In this document: one piece after another, positions 38,626 to 47,941 of the stretch
How positions within the stretch are numbered: position 1 is the stretch's first letter
How the letters are laid out: every line of letters begins with the position of its first letter
Assembly (NCBI RefSeq): GCF_001281485.1
Contig: NZ_CP012669.1
Location: forward strand, 1,302,001-1,366,000
Direction: 5' to 3'
Length of the DNA stretch: 64,000 bases
From: Altererythrobacter epoxidivorans
GTDB taxonomy: Bacteria > Pseudomonadota > Alphaproteobacteria > Sphingomonadales > Sphingomonadaceae
The notes under the pieces: model-generated
What the model was told of the DNA's origin: nothing
Seen by the model: the letters and a program-made list of their open reading frames with translations, nothing else
Databases searched by the model: none
Position numbers and translations under genes: made by a program

Positions 38626-39518
38626 ACCTTCGGCAGCCACTCGCGCAGCGCGGCGTTGACCTTGTCCGGCACGTCCTGCTGCACCCAGTGCGATGCATCG
38701 GGGAAACGTCGCACGGTCAAGTCGGAGACATAGGCATCCGTCCCGTCGAGCAAATGGATGTCGAGCGCGACATCCTGCTCTCCCCACAGGACCAGCGTCG
38801 GTACGTCGACGATGCCGTCTCCTGTGTCGCGTGCGTCAGGGGTCTGGAGTAGTGCGCGATAGTAATTGAACATGGCCGTCAGCGCCCCGGGCTGCGCAGC
38901 CGCCCTTCGATAGGGCTCGAGCTCATCTGAAGTGAACAGCCCCTTGTTGACCGCCGAATCCCGGAAAACGCGACTGATCGCCGCGGCATTGTCACGCCCC
39001 AGGAATTTCTCGGGCAGCCATGGCAGCTGGAAGAAGAAGATGTACCAGCTCTTTTTGAGCTGGCGCATGTGTTTCAACTCGCGCCGTGCGCAATTGGGAT
39101 GCGGCACGTTGAGAATGACAAGCCGCTCGAGCGGCCTCACTTTCAGGATCGCAAAGTACCAGGCGACCACGGCGCCCCAATCATGCGCGATCAAGGTCAC
39201 CTGCGTAGCACCGCTGGCATCGATCAGCGCACCGACATCGGCGGCCAGATTGCGGAGGCGATAGTCCTTCTTGGCTGCGGGCCGGTCGGTCGCGCCATAG
39301 CCCCGCATGTTCGGTGCCCAGACACGATAGCCCATTTCGGCGAGCGCCGGCATCTGGTGCCGCCAGCTGTAGTGGAGTTCGGGAAAGCCATGCAGGCAGA
39401 TCGCGAGGTGGTCACCCTCGCCCGCGGTAGCGACCTCGAAAGTGAGGCCGTTCGCCTCGATCCATTCGATTGCGATTCCGCTTTCGGGTGCGGGATTCCA
39501 GCTTGGCTCTCTGTTCAT
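38622..39518 (-). CDS. Epoxide-hydrolase-like alpha/beta hydrolase
   Basis: 298 residues from the ATG at 39518. HGFPE (43-47) is the epoxide-hydrolase type oxyanion motif, the nucleophile elbow is AHDWGA (Asp113), the acid lies in GEQDVAL, and the base in SHWVQQDVPD. An Asp nucleophile rather than Ser points to epoxide hydrolase or haloalkane dehalogenase; HGFPE favours the former. Tyr residues for epoxide activation could be supplied by the lid (for example NYYRALLQ). Divergent from the D-aminoacylase gene with 66 bases between. Confidence 0.85.
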   Translation of the reverse strand: MNREPSWNPAPESGIAIEWIEANGLTFEVATAGEGDHLAICLHGFPELHYSWRHQMPALAEMGYRVWAPNMRGYGATDRPAAKKDYRLRNLAADVGALIDASGATQVTLIAHDWGAVVAWYFAILKVRPLERLVILNVPHPNCARRELKHMRQLKKSWYIFFFQLPWLPEKFLGRDNAAAISRVFRDSAVNKGLFTSDELEPYRRAAAQPGALTAMFNYYRALLQTPDARDTGDGIVDVPTLVLWGEQDVALDIHLLDGTDAYVSDLTVRRFPDASHWVQQDVPDKVNAALREWLPKV

Positions 39519-39584
39519 CGCACAATGCTTAGCATCGCCGGAGAGCATGTGCTATGTCAGTTGCAAATCAAAATGGGAGAGAGA

Positions 39585-41357
39585 ATGATGGCTGACTTCG
39601 ACCTGATTATTCGCGGCGGCACAATCGTCGACGGAACGGGGGCAAAAGGCTTCCCGGGCGATGTCGCGGTGAAGAACGGTCTCATCGCCAAGGTCGGCAA
39701 GGTCGAAGGCAGCGCGGAGGAAGTGATCGATGCCACGGGCAAGATCGTTACCCCCGGTTTCGTCGACGTTCACACCCATTACGATGGCCAAGCGACTTGG
39801 GACCAGGAAATGGCTCCCTCCTCGTGGCATGGCGTCACCACGGTGATCATGGGCAATTGCGGCGTCGGTTTCGCCCCTGCCCGCCGCGACAAGCACGAAT
39901 GGCTGATACAGCTGATGGAAGGGGTGGAGGATATTCCCGGCACCGCCCTCGCTGAAGGGATCAACTGGGAGTGGGAAACCTTTCCCGAATATCTCGATGC
40001 ACTCGAAAGACTGCCGCGCACTGTCGACGTCGGCACCCATGTGCCCCACGGAGCGGTCCGCGCCTATGTCATGGGTGATCGCGAACGTCCGGGCGCAATC
40101 CCGACAGATGCTGACATTGCCGAGATGAGCACTATCGTCGAGGACGGCGTGCGCGCAGGCGCGCTGGGTTTCTCGACCTCGCGCACGGTCATTCACAAGG
40201 ATGTGAACGGTGAAGTCGTACCGGGCACCACTGCCACGGCGGAAGAACTGATCGAAATTGGCCGCGCCATGGGCCGCGTCGGATACGGCGTGTTCGAAAT
40301 GGCCAGCGACCTCAACCGCGAATGGGATGAATTCGGCTGGATGGGCAAGCTCAGCCGTGAAACCGGCCTGCCGGTCACCTTTGCCGCGCTCCAGTCGATT
40401 GCCAAGGACCTGTCGCTGGAAGAACAGATTTCGACGATGCGCGCGGAAAACGACAACGGGGCGAACATCGTTGCCCAGATCGCCCTTCGCGGAAACGGCA
40501 TCATCATGGCATGGCAAGGGACGGTGCACCCCTTCCGCTTCCGACCGAGCTATGCAGCGATCGCCGACCTGCCTTGGGAAGAGCAGAAGGCCAAGCTGGC
40601 CGATCCCGACTTCAAGGCGCACCTGCTGGCGGAAGAGAACGACCTGTCGGGCCAGCCGCAAGACATCCTCGGCCTGCTGATGGTCGTTGCGTCGGGCTGG
40701 TCGATGCAGTTCGAAATGGACGACGATTTCGACTACGAACCGGGACCCGGGGCGAGCCTTGCCGCGCGTGCTGCTGCTGCCGGAGTAGACCCGCAGGAAT
40801 ACGCATATGACATGCTGTGCCAGGACGACTTCACCGGCTTCATCTACCTCCCGATCCTCAACTACGCCGATGGCAATCTGAACTTCCTCGAAGACCTCCA
40901 GGAATCGGACGACACGGTGAACTCGCTCTCGGATGGCGGCGCGCACTGCGGCACGATCTGCGATGCCGCATCGCCCACCTTCATGCTGCAGCATTGGGTC
41001 CGGGATCGCAGCGAAGCCGGTCACCGCTCGGGCAAGCGCATCACGCTGGAGAACGCGATCAAGCGCCAGTGCAATGACACCGCACGCCTTTACGGACTCG
41101 AAGATCGCGGCGTGATTGCGCCGGGGTATCTTGCCGACCTCAACGTGATCGACATGGATGCGCTCAAGCTCGGCAAGCCGTGGCTGGCGTTCGACCTTCC
41201 CGCCGGCGGCAAGCGCCTGCTGCAGAAGGCCGATGGCTATGTCGCCACGATCAAGGGCGGTACTGTCACCTTCCGTGACGGCGAATGGACCGGTGCGACC
41301 CCCGGTGGCCTGATCCGCGGTCCGCAGGGCATCGAAATGGCGGAAGCCGCAGAATGA
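39585..41357 (+). CDS. N-acyl-D-amino-acid deacylase family amidohydrolase
   Basis: 590 residues from the ATG at 39585 (GGGAGAG upstream; the ATG at 39588 is equal). The amidohydrolase start [18 protein letters not shown] leads to VHTHYDG (metal HxH), GNCGVGFAP (the Cys ligand typical of D-aminoacylase), and the late LSDGGAH Asp. The family hydrolyses N-acyl-D-amino acids or related dipeptides; the sequence does not fix the substrate. Its stop overlaps the next gene's start (ATGA), so it is translationally coupled to an MDR dehydrogenase. Confidence 0.9.
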   Translation: MMADFDLIIRGGTIVDGTGAKGFPGDVAVKNGLIAKVGKVEGSAEEVIDATGKIVTPGFVDVHTHYDGQATWDQEMAPSSWHGVTTVIMGNCGVGFAPARRDKHEWLIQLMEGVEDIPGTALAEGINWEWETFPEYLDALERLPRTVDVGTHVPHGAVRAYVMGDRERPGAIPTDADIAEMSTIVEDGVRAGALGFSTSRTVIHKDVNGEVVPGTTATAEELIEIGRAMGRVGYGVFEMASDLNREWDEFGWMGKLSRETGLPVTFAALQSIAKDLSLEEQISTMRAENDNGANIVAQIALRGNGIIMAWQGTVHPFRFRPSYAAIADLPWEEQKAKLADPDFKAHLLAEENDLSGQPQDILGLLMVVASGWSMQFEMDDDFDYEPGPGASLAARAAAAGVDPQEYAYDMLCQDDFTGFIYLPILNYADGNLNFLEDLQESDDTVNSLSDGGAHCGTICDAASPTFMLQHWVRDRSEAGHRSGKRITLENAIKRQCNDTARLYGLEDRGVIAPGYLADLNVIDMDALKLGKPWLAFDLPAGGKRLLQKADGYVATIKGGTVTFRDGEWTGATPGGLIRGPQGIEMAEAAE

Positions 41358-42367
41358 AGGCGATCAGGACTGGCGCAGCGCCCTCTACGCTCGACGCCCT
41401 CAAGCTTGTCGATATCGACGATGCAGCCGCGCCCGCGGCGGGCGAAATTACCGTTTCGCTGAAGGCGAGTTCGCTCAACTTCCACGATTTCGCCGTCGTT
41501 GCAGGCATCATTCCAGCTGCGGAAGGGCGCATCCCGATGTCGGACGGTGCCGGTGAAGTGGTCGCTGTCGGCGAAGGAGTGACCGATTACGCTGTCGGCG
41601 ATGCAGTCGTTTCGACCTTCTTCCCCGACTGGGCCGACGGCGCGCCCCCGGCAACGGCGTTCACCCGCGTGCCGGGCGACGGCATCGACGGCTACGCGCG
41701 CGAAACCATCACGGCGCCTGCAAGCTGGTTCACCCGCGTGCCCAAGGGATATGGGCACGCCGAGGCCGCAACGCTGACTTGCGCAGGCCTGACGGCATGG
41801 CGCGCGCTGTTCGTGGACAATTCTATCAAGCCCGGGGACACGGTGCTGGTCCAGGGTTCGGGCGGTGTTTCGATCTTTGCCCTGCAATTTGCAAAGGCTG
41901 CCGGTGCGACCGTGATTGCAACGAGTTCGTCGGGCGAAAAGCTGGAACGTTTGCGCGATCTCGGGGCGGATCACCTGATCAACTACAAGGAAACCGAAGC
42001 CTGGGGTGCGAAGGCGCTGGAGATCACCGCAGGCAGGGGTGTCGACTGCGTAGTCGAGATTGGCGGTGCGGGCACGCTTGACCAGTCCATGATCGCGACA
42101 CGCGTCGGCGGCCATGTCGCGCTAATCGGCGTACTCGCCGGATTTGCCGGCCCTGTGCAGACAGGACTGTTGATGGCGAAAAACCTGCGCGTTCAGGGTC
42201 TTACTGTCGGTAGCCGGGCGCAACAGCTCGACATGATCGCAGGCATCGAGGCGAACGGGATCAGACCGGTCATTTCGGATCACTTCCCTCTCGCAGACCT
42301 TGCCGACGCCTTCAGGCACCAGGCGGCCAACAGGCATTTCGGCAAGATCGCCGTCGATATCGGCTGA
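41354..42367 (+). CDS. MDR-family NAD(P)-dependent alcohol dehydrogenase/quinone reductase-like
   Basis: 337 residues from the ATG at 41354, overlapping the previous stop. An N-terminal GroES-like domain has SSLNFHDFAVVAG and the GEVVAVGEGVTDYAVGD loop. The Rossmann fold has VQGSGGVSIFALQFAKAAGA. The catalytic-zinc Cys/His set of classical ADHs is not evident, so a quinone-oxidoreductase-type enzyme is likely. Coupling to the amidohydrolase hints at a shared catabolic path; which one is unknown. Confidence 0.88.
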   Translation: MKAIRTGAAPSTLDALKLVDIDDAAAPAAGEITVSLKASSLNFHDFAVVAGIIPAAEGRIPMSDGAGEVVAVGEGVTDYAVGDAVVSTFFPDWADGAPPATAFTRVPGDGIDGYARETITAPASWFTRVPKGYGHAEAATLTCAGLTAWRALFVDNSIKPGDTVLVQGSGGVSIFALQFAKAAGATVIATSSSGEKLERLRDLGADHLINYKETEAWGAKALEITAGRGVDCVVEIGGAGTLDQSMIATRVGGHVALIGVLAGFAGPVQTGLLMAKNLRVQGLTVGSRAQQLDMIAGIEANGIRPVISDHFPLADLADAFRHQAANRHFGKIAVDIG

Positions 42368-42378
42368 ATAATCCGTCC

Positions 42379-43461
42379 CTAGGGTTCGATCACGATCCCG
42401 CGGGACGGATTGACCTTGCCAGCCAGCGTGTCGAGATAGGCGGTCAGTGCTGCCGCCAGTCCCTTGTTGCGCTCGATCGCAATAGATCCTTCGACGTCGG
42501 ACAGGAATCCGTGCCAGGCACTGGCCATCAGGCGACCGGCTTCTTCCGGCCCCAAGGTCTGGAACATGTGCACGGCGTGGTCGGGCGCAAAAAACAGAGT
42601 CGGCGTCGGCCCTTCCATTTCCTCGTCCCCGTTCAGGCTTGCGGCCCGTTGCTCGACATGGGTGGCACCGACAAGGCACGAATATTTGAGCGCCGCGCCC
42701 AGAGTGGTGTGGATCGATTTCAGTACGGCTGGATTGCCGGCAAAATCGACCGATACCGACGGGGTCCCAGCAAGGTCCGCGATATCGTCATAGGCGACGA
42801 CCTGGTCGTAAAGCCCGGTCTTCCCGACGAAGGCCACATTGCCATTCGATGTGAGGCCAATGCGCTTCACGGCGGGCGAATTCTGCCGCGCAACGCTGGC
42901 GAGACCCATCGCGGTCTTCGATGATGCGCTGGTCAGGATAAGCTGCCCGGCCCCGAACCAGTCGTTCGCCCGCATGAAATATTCGATCAGGAACCCGGTC
43001 TTGAACAAAGGACCGAAAATCATGCGCTCGCCCTCGCGCGCAGGGTCGTGTTCGGGATCGGCTGCGAGCCGCGAGTACTGGTTGTAGATCGCACTCATCG
43101 GCTGGCGATAGTCGGTTATGTCGGTAAAGCCGCCGCGCGAGATCTTGCCCGGCATGACGTCGAGATGCGTTGCCATCGGCAGGTAGCCGTAAACCCGCTC
43201 TCCCACCGCGATTTCGGGATTATTGCTCTCTGCTACTCGGGCATGCCCCCACATCGGCACGATGCCCCAGCCATCGGGCGCCGGAAAGAAATTCCAGTAT
43301 CCGAAGCCGTCGCCGACCACGGCATAGGTGATGTTATTGGCGGTGACCGAAAAGCTCTCGATCTCGAGGCGGATCGCGCCATCGGCGAGCGGCGCCTGTT
43401 CGAATTCGACCAGTTCGGCCGTTTCGAGTTCGCTTTTCCTTACACGGACCTGTGACGCCAT
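42379..43461 (-). CDS. DUF2855 family protein
   Basis: 360 residues. The pattern EIESFSVTANNITYAVVGDG, FPAPDGWGIVPMWGHA and VYGYLPMATHL is characteristic of DUF2855. The fold looks like a distant MDR dehydrogenase: LTSASSKTAMGLA could be the nucleotide-binding loop, though the usual GxGxxG is not kept. Function unknown in the literature I recall. It is convergent with the preceding MDR gene (11 bases between the stops) and follows dnaN on the same strand. Confidence 0.85.
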   Translation of the reverse strand: MASQVRVRKSELETAELVEFEQAPLADGAIRLEIESFSVTANNITYAVVGDGFGYWNFFPAPDGWGIVPMWGHARVAESNNPEIAVGERVYGYLPMATHLDVMPGKISRGGFTDITDYRQPMSAIYNQYSRLAADPEHDPAREGERMIFGPLFKTGFLIEYFMRANDWFGAGQLILTSASSKTAMGLASVARQNSPAVKRIGLTSNGNVAFVGKTGLYDQVVAYDDIADLAGTPSVSVDFAGNPAVLKSIHTTLGAALKYSCLVGATHVEQRAASLNGDEEMEGPTPTLFFAPDHAVHMFQTLGPEEAGRLMASAWHGFLSDVEGSIAIERNKGLAAALTAYLDTLAGKVNPSRGIVIEP

Positions 43462-43522
43462 CGATCGCTCTCCCTTTTACGAAGAGCAACGCTAACGGCG
43501 AATTACGACAAATGCGAGTGTG

Positions 43523-44650
43523 TCAGACCCGCATCGGCATCAGAACATAGAGCGCGGCGCTCTTGTCGCTCTGGCGGATCAGGGTCGGCGCACCGGCGTC
43601 GGCAAGGTGAAGCTCGACCGTATCGCTGTCGATCTGGCTGAGGATGTCCTTCAAATAATTGGCATTGAAGCCGATTTCGAAGGAGTCCGCGCTGTAATCG
43701 GCGGCTAGTTCTTCCGCCGCAGTTCCGTTGTCGGGCGAAGTGACCGAGAGCGTGACCTTATCCGCATCGAGGCCCATCTTGACCGCGCGGGTCTTCTCCG
43801 TGGCGATCGTCGCAACGCGGTCGACACCTTCGTAGAAGCTCTTCGGATCGAGCTTCAGCAGCTTGTCGTTGCCGGTCGGGATCACGCGGCTGTAATCGGG
43901 GAACGTGCCGTCGATCAGCTTGCTGGTCAGAACGACGCCGCCTTCGCCACCCAGGGTGAAGCGGATCTTGCTGGCCGAGAGGTCGATCTGAACATTCCCG
44001 TCGAGCGATTCCTCGAGCAGCTTGCGCAGTTCGGCCACGGCTTTGCGCGGCACGATGACATCGGGCATGCCCTCTGCCCCTTCGGGACGGGCAATGGTGA
44101 AGCGCGCCAGGCGGTGACCGTCGGTCGCGGCAGCTTTCAGCACCGGCTCGTCGTCGTCGGTGACGTGCAGGAAAATGCCGTTGAGATAGTAACGGGTTTC
44201 CTCGGTCGAGATGGCGAAACGCGTGCGGTCGATCATTTCAGCAAGCGTTTTTGCCGGAACCTCGAAACTGGTCGGCAGGTCGCCTTCGACAATCACCGGG
44301 AAATCGTCACGCGGTAGGGTCGGCAGCGAGAAGCGGCTGCGCCCGGCCTTCACCGCCATGCGATTGTCTGCGGTTTCGAGGCTGACCTGGCTACCTTCCG
44401 GCAGCTTGCGCGCGATGTCGAAGAGGAGATGGGCCGAAACCGTGATCGCGCCCGGGCTTTCGACCGAAGCGGCAGAGATGTTTTCGACGACCTGCAGATC
44501 GAGGTCGGTCGCCATGACCTTCAACGTGCCACCATCGCTTGCATCGATCAGCACGTTCGACAGGATCGGAATGGTGTTGCGGCGTTCCACCACCGACTGA
44601 ACGTGTGAGAGGCAACGTAGCAGCGTCGCGCGTTCGATTGTGGCCTTCAT
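43523..44650 (-). CDS. dnaN: DNA polymerase III beta subunit (sliding clamp)
   Basis: 375 residues: the MKATIERATLLRCLSHVQSVVERRNTIPILSN start, the central clamp fold, and a C terminus ending in the hydrophobic-pocket segment YVLMPMRV. It encircles DNA and tethers the polymerase. It is not next to dnaA; upstream is a small exported-protein gene and downstream DUF2855. The 148-base upstream gap has a possible -35/-10 (TTGCCC at 44750-44745, TAAGGT at 44728-44723) and two DnaA-box-like sites. Confidence 0.96.
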   Translation of the reverse strand: MKATIERATLLRCLSHVQSVVERRNTIPILSNVLIDASDGGTLKVMATDLDLQVVENISAASVESPGAITVSAHLLFDIARKLPEGSQVSLETADNRMAVKAGRSRFSLPTLPRDDFPVIVEGDLPTSFEVPAKTLAEMIDRTRFAISTEETRYYLNGIFLHVTDDDEPVLKAAATDGHRLARFTIARPEGAEGMPDVIVPRKAVAELRKLLEESLDGNVQIDLSASKIRFTLGGEGGVVLTSKLIDGTFPDYSRVIPTGNDKLLKLDPKSFYEGVDRVATIATEKTRAVKMGLDADKVTLSVTSPDNGTAAEELAADYSADSFEIGFNANYLKDILSQIDSDTVELHLADAGAPTLIRQSDKSAALYVLMPMRV

Positions 44651-44798
44651 CTCTACCTTCTCATGTCCCTGATGACGCAGGAGGGCCGGAATCGCCCTGA
44701 AACGCCGGAAATATGTGGGATAACCTTAGCGCGGTGAACACTACGGGCAAGATTGCATCACCGCAGGGCGGGGATTGGCTTGGGGATAAGCGGTTTTA

Positions 44799-45308
44799 TT
44801 AGCCGCCGGCCTCCAGTTTCCGTCCGCCTTCCAGCACTCCCATCCACTTTTCGACCAGGCCGAAGTCGGATGTCGTCTTGAACTGTTCGAAGGAACCGTA
44901 TCCCTCTGCCCGCAAAGCTGCATGCGCGACTTCGAAATTGCGGTAATGGATATTGCTGGCAACGCTCTTCAGCGCGCCAACACGAGCCGGAGACACGCCT
45001 CTGGCCAGGGCGGCCCTTTCCTCATTGCGATAACGCAAGACGAAGCCGGCATATGCGCCTGCCGCAAAGGTCTCCTGCCTCGTCCAGCCGTGCTTCTTCT
45101 CGCATTGCATCATCGAGAGATTGAAGGCCCTGAGAACTTCCGGCGCCGGTTTGAAATCCGACTGGGTAAACTTCTCGAGCACCGTGCGTACCTGTGGCGG
45201 AGTGCCGTCGATTAAGCATGCCTCTGCATCGGAGCGCGTTGCTGCAATCGATGGCGCGGCCATAGCCAGCACACCAAGGGCAATCGCCCCGTTCGCGAAT
45301 TTCAACAT
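44799..45308 (-). CDS. Small exported protein of unknown function
   Basis: 169 residues from the ATG at 45308, preceded by GAGGGG. Signal peptide MLKFANGAIALGVLAMAAPS with cleavage near IAA. The mature part is mostly helical with three Cys. No named domain. It follows fabG by 22 bases on the same strand and precedes dnaN by about 150 bases, so it probably ends the fabDG transcript. No function assigned. Confidence 0.72.
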   Translation of the reverse strand: MLKFANGAIALGVLAMAAPSIAATRSDAEACLIDGTPPQVRTVLEKFTQSDFKPAPEVLRAFNLSMMQCEKKHGWTRQETFAAGAYAGFVLRYRNEERAALARGVSPARVGALKSVASNIHYRNFEVAHAALRAEGYGSFEQFKTTSDFGLVEKWMGVLEGGRKLEAGG

Positions 45309-45330
45309 TTTGGAGCCCCTCGTTGCCTGA

Positions 45331-46092
45331 TCAGCCAAGCATCGCCATGCCGCCGTTCACGTGCAGCGTTTCGCCGGTTACGTATCCGGCTTCCCTGCTC
45401 GCGAGGAAGGCGACTGCAGCGCCGATATCCTCGCCCTCGCCCATTCGGCCCATCGGGATACGCGAATTGAGAGCATCCTTCTGTGCATCGGGCAACTGGT
45501 CGGTCATTGCGGTGCGGATGAAGCCCGGGGCAACGCAGTTCGCGGTGATGCCGCGGCTCGCGACTTCCTGCGCGAAGCTCTTCGTCATGCCGACGAGGCC
45601 CGCCTTGGCAGCGGCATAGTTCATCTGGCCCGGATTGCCGGTCGCACCGACGACGCTGGTGATGGTGATGATACGTCCGAAACGCCCTTTCATCATCGGA
45701 CGGGCCGAAGCGCGCATAAGGCGGAAAGCTGCTTCGAGGTTGATGCGGATCACATCATCCCACTCCTCGTCCTTCATTCGCATGGCGAGATTGTCGCGCG
45801 TGATGCCGGCATTGTTCACGAGGATGTCGATGCTGCCGAGCGTATCGACGGTTGCCGGGATCAGTTCCTCGACCTGTGTCGTGTTCGACAGATCGCAGGT
45901 GATTTCGACATGCGGACCGGCATCGTGCGAATACCTGTCGTTCAGTTCTTCACGGAACGCGCGCAGCTTTGCCGCATTCGAGCCGGAGATGGCAAGGCGG
46001 GCGCCCTGCGATGCCAGCGCGTGGCAGATCGCCGAACCGATACCGCCGCTGGCGCCGGTGACGAGCGCATTCATTCCCTTGAGCGAAAACAT
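45331..46092 (-). CDS. fabG: 3-oxoacyl-ACP reductase
   Basis: 253 residues from the ATG at 46092. TGASGGIG cofactor loop, NNAG, the Ser-Tyr-Lys set (ITSVVGATGNPGQMNYAAAK) and the FabG-typical ARPMMKGRFGRIITI are present. It reduces 3-oxoacyl-ACP with NADPH in fatty-acid elongation. Its ATG overlaps the fabD stop by one base (TGATG). No acpP or fabF lies beside it here. Confidence 0.92.
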   Translation of the reverse strand: MFSLKGMNALVTGASGGIGSAICHALASQGARLAISGSNAAKLRAFREELNDRYSHDAGPHVEITCDLSNTTQVEELIPATVDTLGSIDILVNNAGITRDNLAMRMKDEEWDDVIRINLEAAFRLMRASARPMMKGRFGRIITITSVVGATGNPGQMNYAAAKAGLVGMTKSFAQEVASRGITANCVAPGFIRTAMTDQLPDAQKDALNSRIPMGRMGEGEDIGAAVAFLASREAGYVTGETLHVNGGMAMLG

Positions 46093-47030
46093 CAGCCGAT
46101 CTCCTTCGCGAAATTCTCGATATCTTCCATTGTGACGAGGCTGGCGGTCGCCGCCTCCTTGTCGATGCGGCCGATCATCGGGCCGAGGACCTTGCCGCCC
46201 AGTTCCACGAACTGTTCGACACCGTCGGCGCGCATCGCCAGAACGCTTTCGCGCCAGCGAACGCGGCCGGTTACCTGCTCTACCAGCAGGCGCTGTTCCT
46301 CTGCGGGATCGGTGACCCTTGCAGCCGTCACATTGGCATAGACCGGGAGGCTGAAAGCCGAAGGCGGCGTGTCGGCAAGAGCCTGAGCCATGCGATCGGC
46401 GGCAGGCTGCATCAGCGAACAGTGGAACGGCGCGGAAACAGGCAGCAGGATACCGCGCTTGATCCCGTGGTCCTTCACCAGTTCGATGGCGCGTTCGATG
46501 GCCGAACGATGTCCGGAGATGACGACCTGCGTCGGATCGTTGTCGTTTGCGACTTCGCAAACTTCACCCTGCGCAGCGGCATCTGCAAGCGCCTGTGCTT
46601 TCTCGATATCCGCACCGAGCAGAGCAGCCATGGCCCCTTCACCCACCGGAACGGCAGCCTGCATCGACTGTCCGCGCAGTTTCAGAAGCCGCGCCGTATC
46701 GGCCAGCGAAAACGCGCCGACCGCGCACAGAGCCGAATATTCGCCGAGCGAATGGCCGGCTACGCAGCCGCCCTTGTCTGCGAGAGCGACGCCGAATTCC
46801 CTTTCGAGCACGCGCAAGGTCGCGATGGCATTTGCCATGATCGCGGGCTGCGCATTTTCCGTCAGGGTCAGCTGGTCTTCCGGTCCGTCGCGCATGATGG
46901 CGGACAGCTTCTGCCCCAGCGCATCGTCGACTTCCTCGAAAACTTCGCGTGCGGCAGCGCTCGCCCCAGCCAGTTCGGCACCCATGCCGACCTTCTGGCT
47001 ACCCTGCCCCGGAAAAACAAAAGCTCGCAT
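46092..47030 (-). CDS. fabD: Malonyl-CoA:ACP transacylase
   Basis: 312 residues, the normal size. FPGQGSQKVGMG at the N terminus, the active Ser in GHSLGEYSAL, and the base region SAPFHCSLM. It loads malonyl groups on acyl carrier protein. Start supported by AGGAG upstream. It is followed by fabG with a one-base overlap; the ldcA-like gene precedes it by 27 bases on the same strand. Confidence 0.95.
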   Translation of the reverse strand: MRAFVFPGQGSQKVGMGAELAGASAAAREVFEEVDDALGQKLSAIMRDGPEDQLTLTENAQPAIMANAIATLRVLEREFGVALADKGGCVAGHSLGEYSALCAVGAFSLADTARLLKLRGQSMQAAVPVGEGAMAALLGADIEKAQALADAAAQGEVCEVANDNDPTQVVISGHRSAIERAIELVKDHGIKRGILLPVSAPFHCSLMQPAADRMAQALADTPPSAFSLPVYANVTAARVTDPAEEQRLLVEQVTGRVRWRESVLAMRADGVEQFVELGGKVLGPMIGRIDKEAATASLVTMEDIENFAKEIG

Positions 47031-47057
47031 TGCAATCTCCTCAATCGGGAGGCGCGG

Positions 47058-47888
47058 TTAACCAGCGGTCGACGGGCTGGCAAGGCCGAAGGGCACGATC
47101 CTGTTGGAAGCCGTGTGCCCGATTTCCGCACGTCCGAGGTAGAGAATACCCGCCCTATCGCACCAGAATTTCGCGATTTCCTCTGCCTCCTGCCCGAATT
47201 CGACGTAGTTCTCCGGGACATCGCTGACCGCGCCGAGCCTCAATCCAGCGACACGCGGCAGCGTATTGGCGAGATGGAAAAACAGGCGGTCGACAGAATA
47301 GAGGTGCTCGCTGACCTCTTCCACCATCACGACGTGGCCGGTCAGGTCGGGCATCATCGGCGTGTTGGTCAGCATGGCGAGTGTGATGAGGTTGAACGCG
47401 ACTGCGGGTTTCGACCCGTCGAGACTGGGTTCGAGCCCGCTCCCATCGCCCGAAAACCAGCGAAGGACGCGGCGCACAGCCTCCCGCCCACGTTCGCTTC
47501 TTGCGCTCACCGGCATCGATCCGTGCACCGGCTGGCCAATCCCGTTGCGGTAAAGCGCAGCGAGCAGATATCCCATGTCGGAAAAGCCGACATAGGTCTT
47601 GGCACGCGCCGCCGCATTCATTCGCGCGATCGCCGCTTCCGCTATGCGGTTCGAACCATATCCGCCCTTCGCAAACCAGACCGCATCGTATTGCGGATCG
47701 TTTGCCAGTTCGACGAGAGCTTCCAGCCGTTCGAGATCGGTCCCGGCGAAATGACCCGAGCTCTTGAAGCACTGTTCGTGGAAATGGATCGAGTGTTCGG
47801 GAAACTCGCTCTCCACCAGTCGTTCGGCCGCGTCGGCGTGGTCGCGGGTGATGGGCGTTGCAGGCGCACAAACGGCAATCCGTGTCAT
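47058..47888 (-). CDS. ldcA: S66-family LD-carboxypeptidase
   Basis: 276 residues. The S66 layout is visible: RIAVCAPATPI, WFAKGGYGSNRI, the nucleophile in YVGFSDMGYLL, Glu in MVEEVSEHLYSVDR and His in AEIGHTASNRIVPFG. The enzyme cuts the L,D bond that links the terminal D-Ala of the tetrapeptide, giving tripeptide for recycling. It is divergent from an Mpl-like ligase gene with 53 bases between, a functional pair. A signal peptide is not seen, so it should be cytosolic, as LdcA is. Confidence 0.88.
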   Translation of the reverse strand: MTRIAVCAPATPITRDHADAAERLVESEFPEHSIHFHEQCFKSSGHFAGTDLERLEALVELANDPQYDAVWFAKGGYGSNRIAEAAIARMNAAARAKTYVGFSDMGYLLAALYRNGIGQPVHGSMPVSARSERGREAVRRVLRWFSGDGSGLEPSLDGSKPAVAFNLITLAMLTNTPMMPDLTGHVVMVEEVSEHLYSVDRLFFHLANTLPRVAGLRLGAVSDVPENYVEFGQEAEEIAKFWCDRAGILYLGRAEIGHTASNRIVPFGLASPSTAG

Positions 47889-47941
47889 GTCGCATCACTA
47901 GCCGCCTTGCGCCGCTTCGCACAACTCAATACCGAGCGCGC

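Noticed and set aside
39552..41024. Long open frame antisense to the D-aminoacylase-like gene
   Set aside because: The plus-strand frame contains metal-ligand motifs and overlaps the next gene; the reverse is a shadow.
45331..46560. FabG with an extra N-terminal domain of about 150 residues
   Set aside because: The extension is the fabD gene read in another frame; FabG starts at 46092 with a TGATG overlap.
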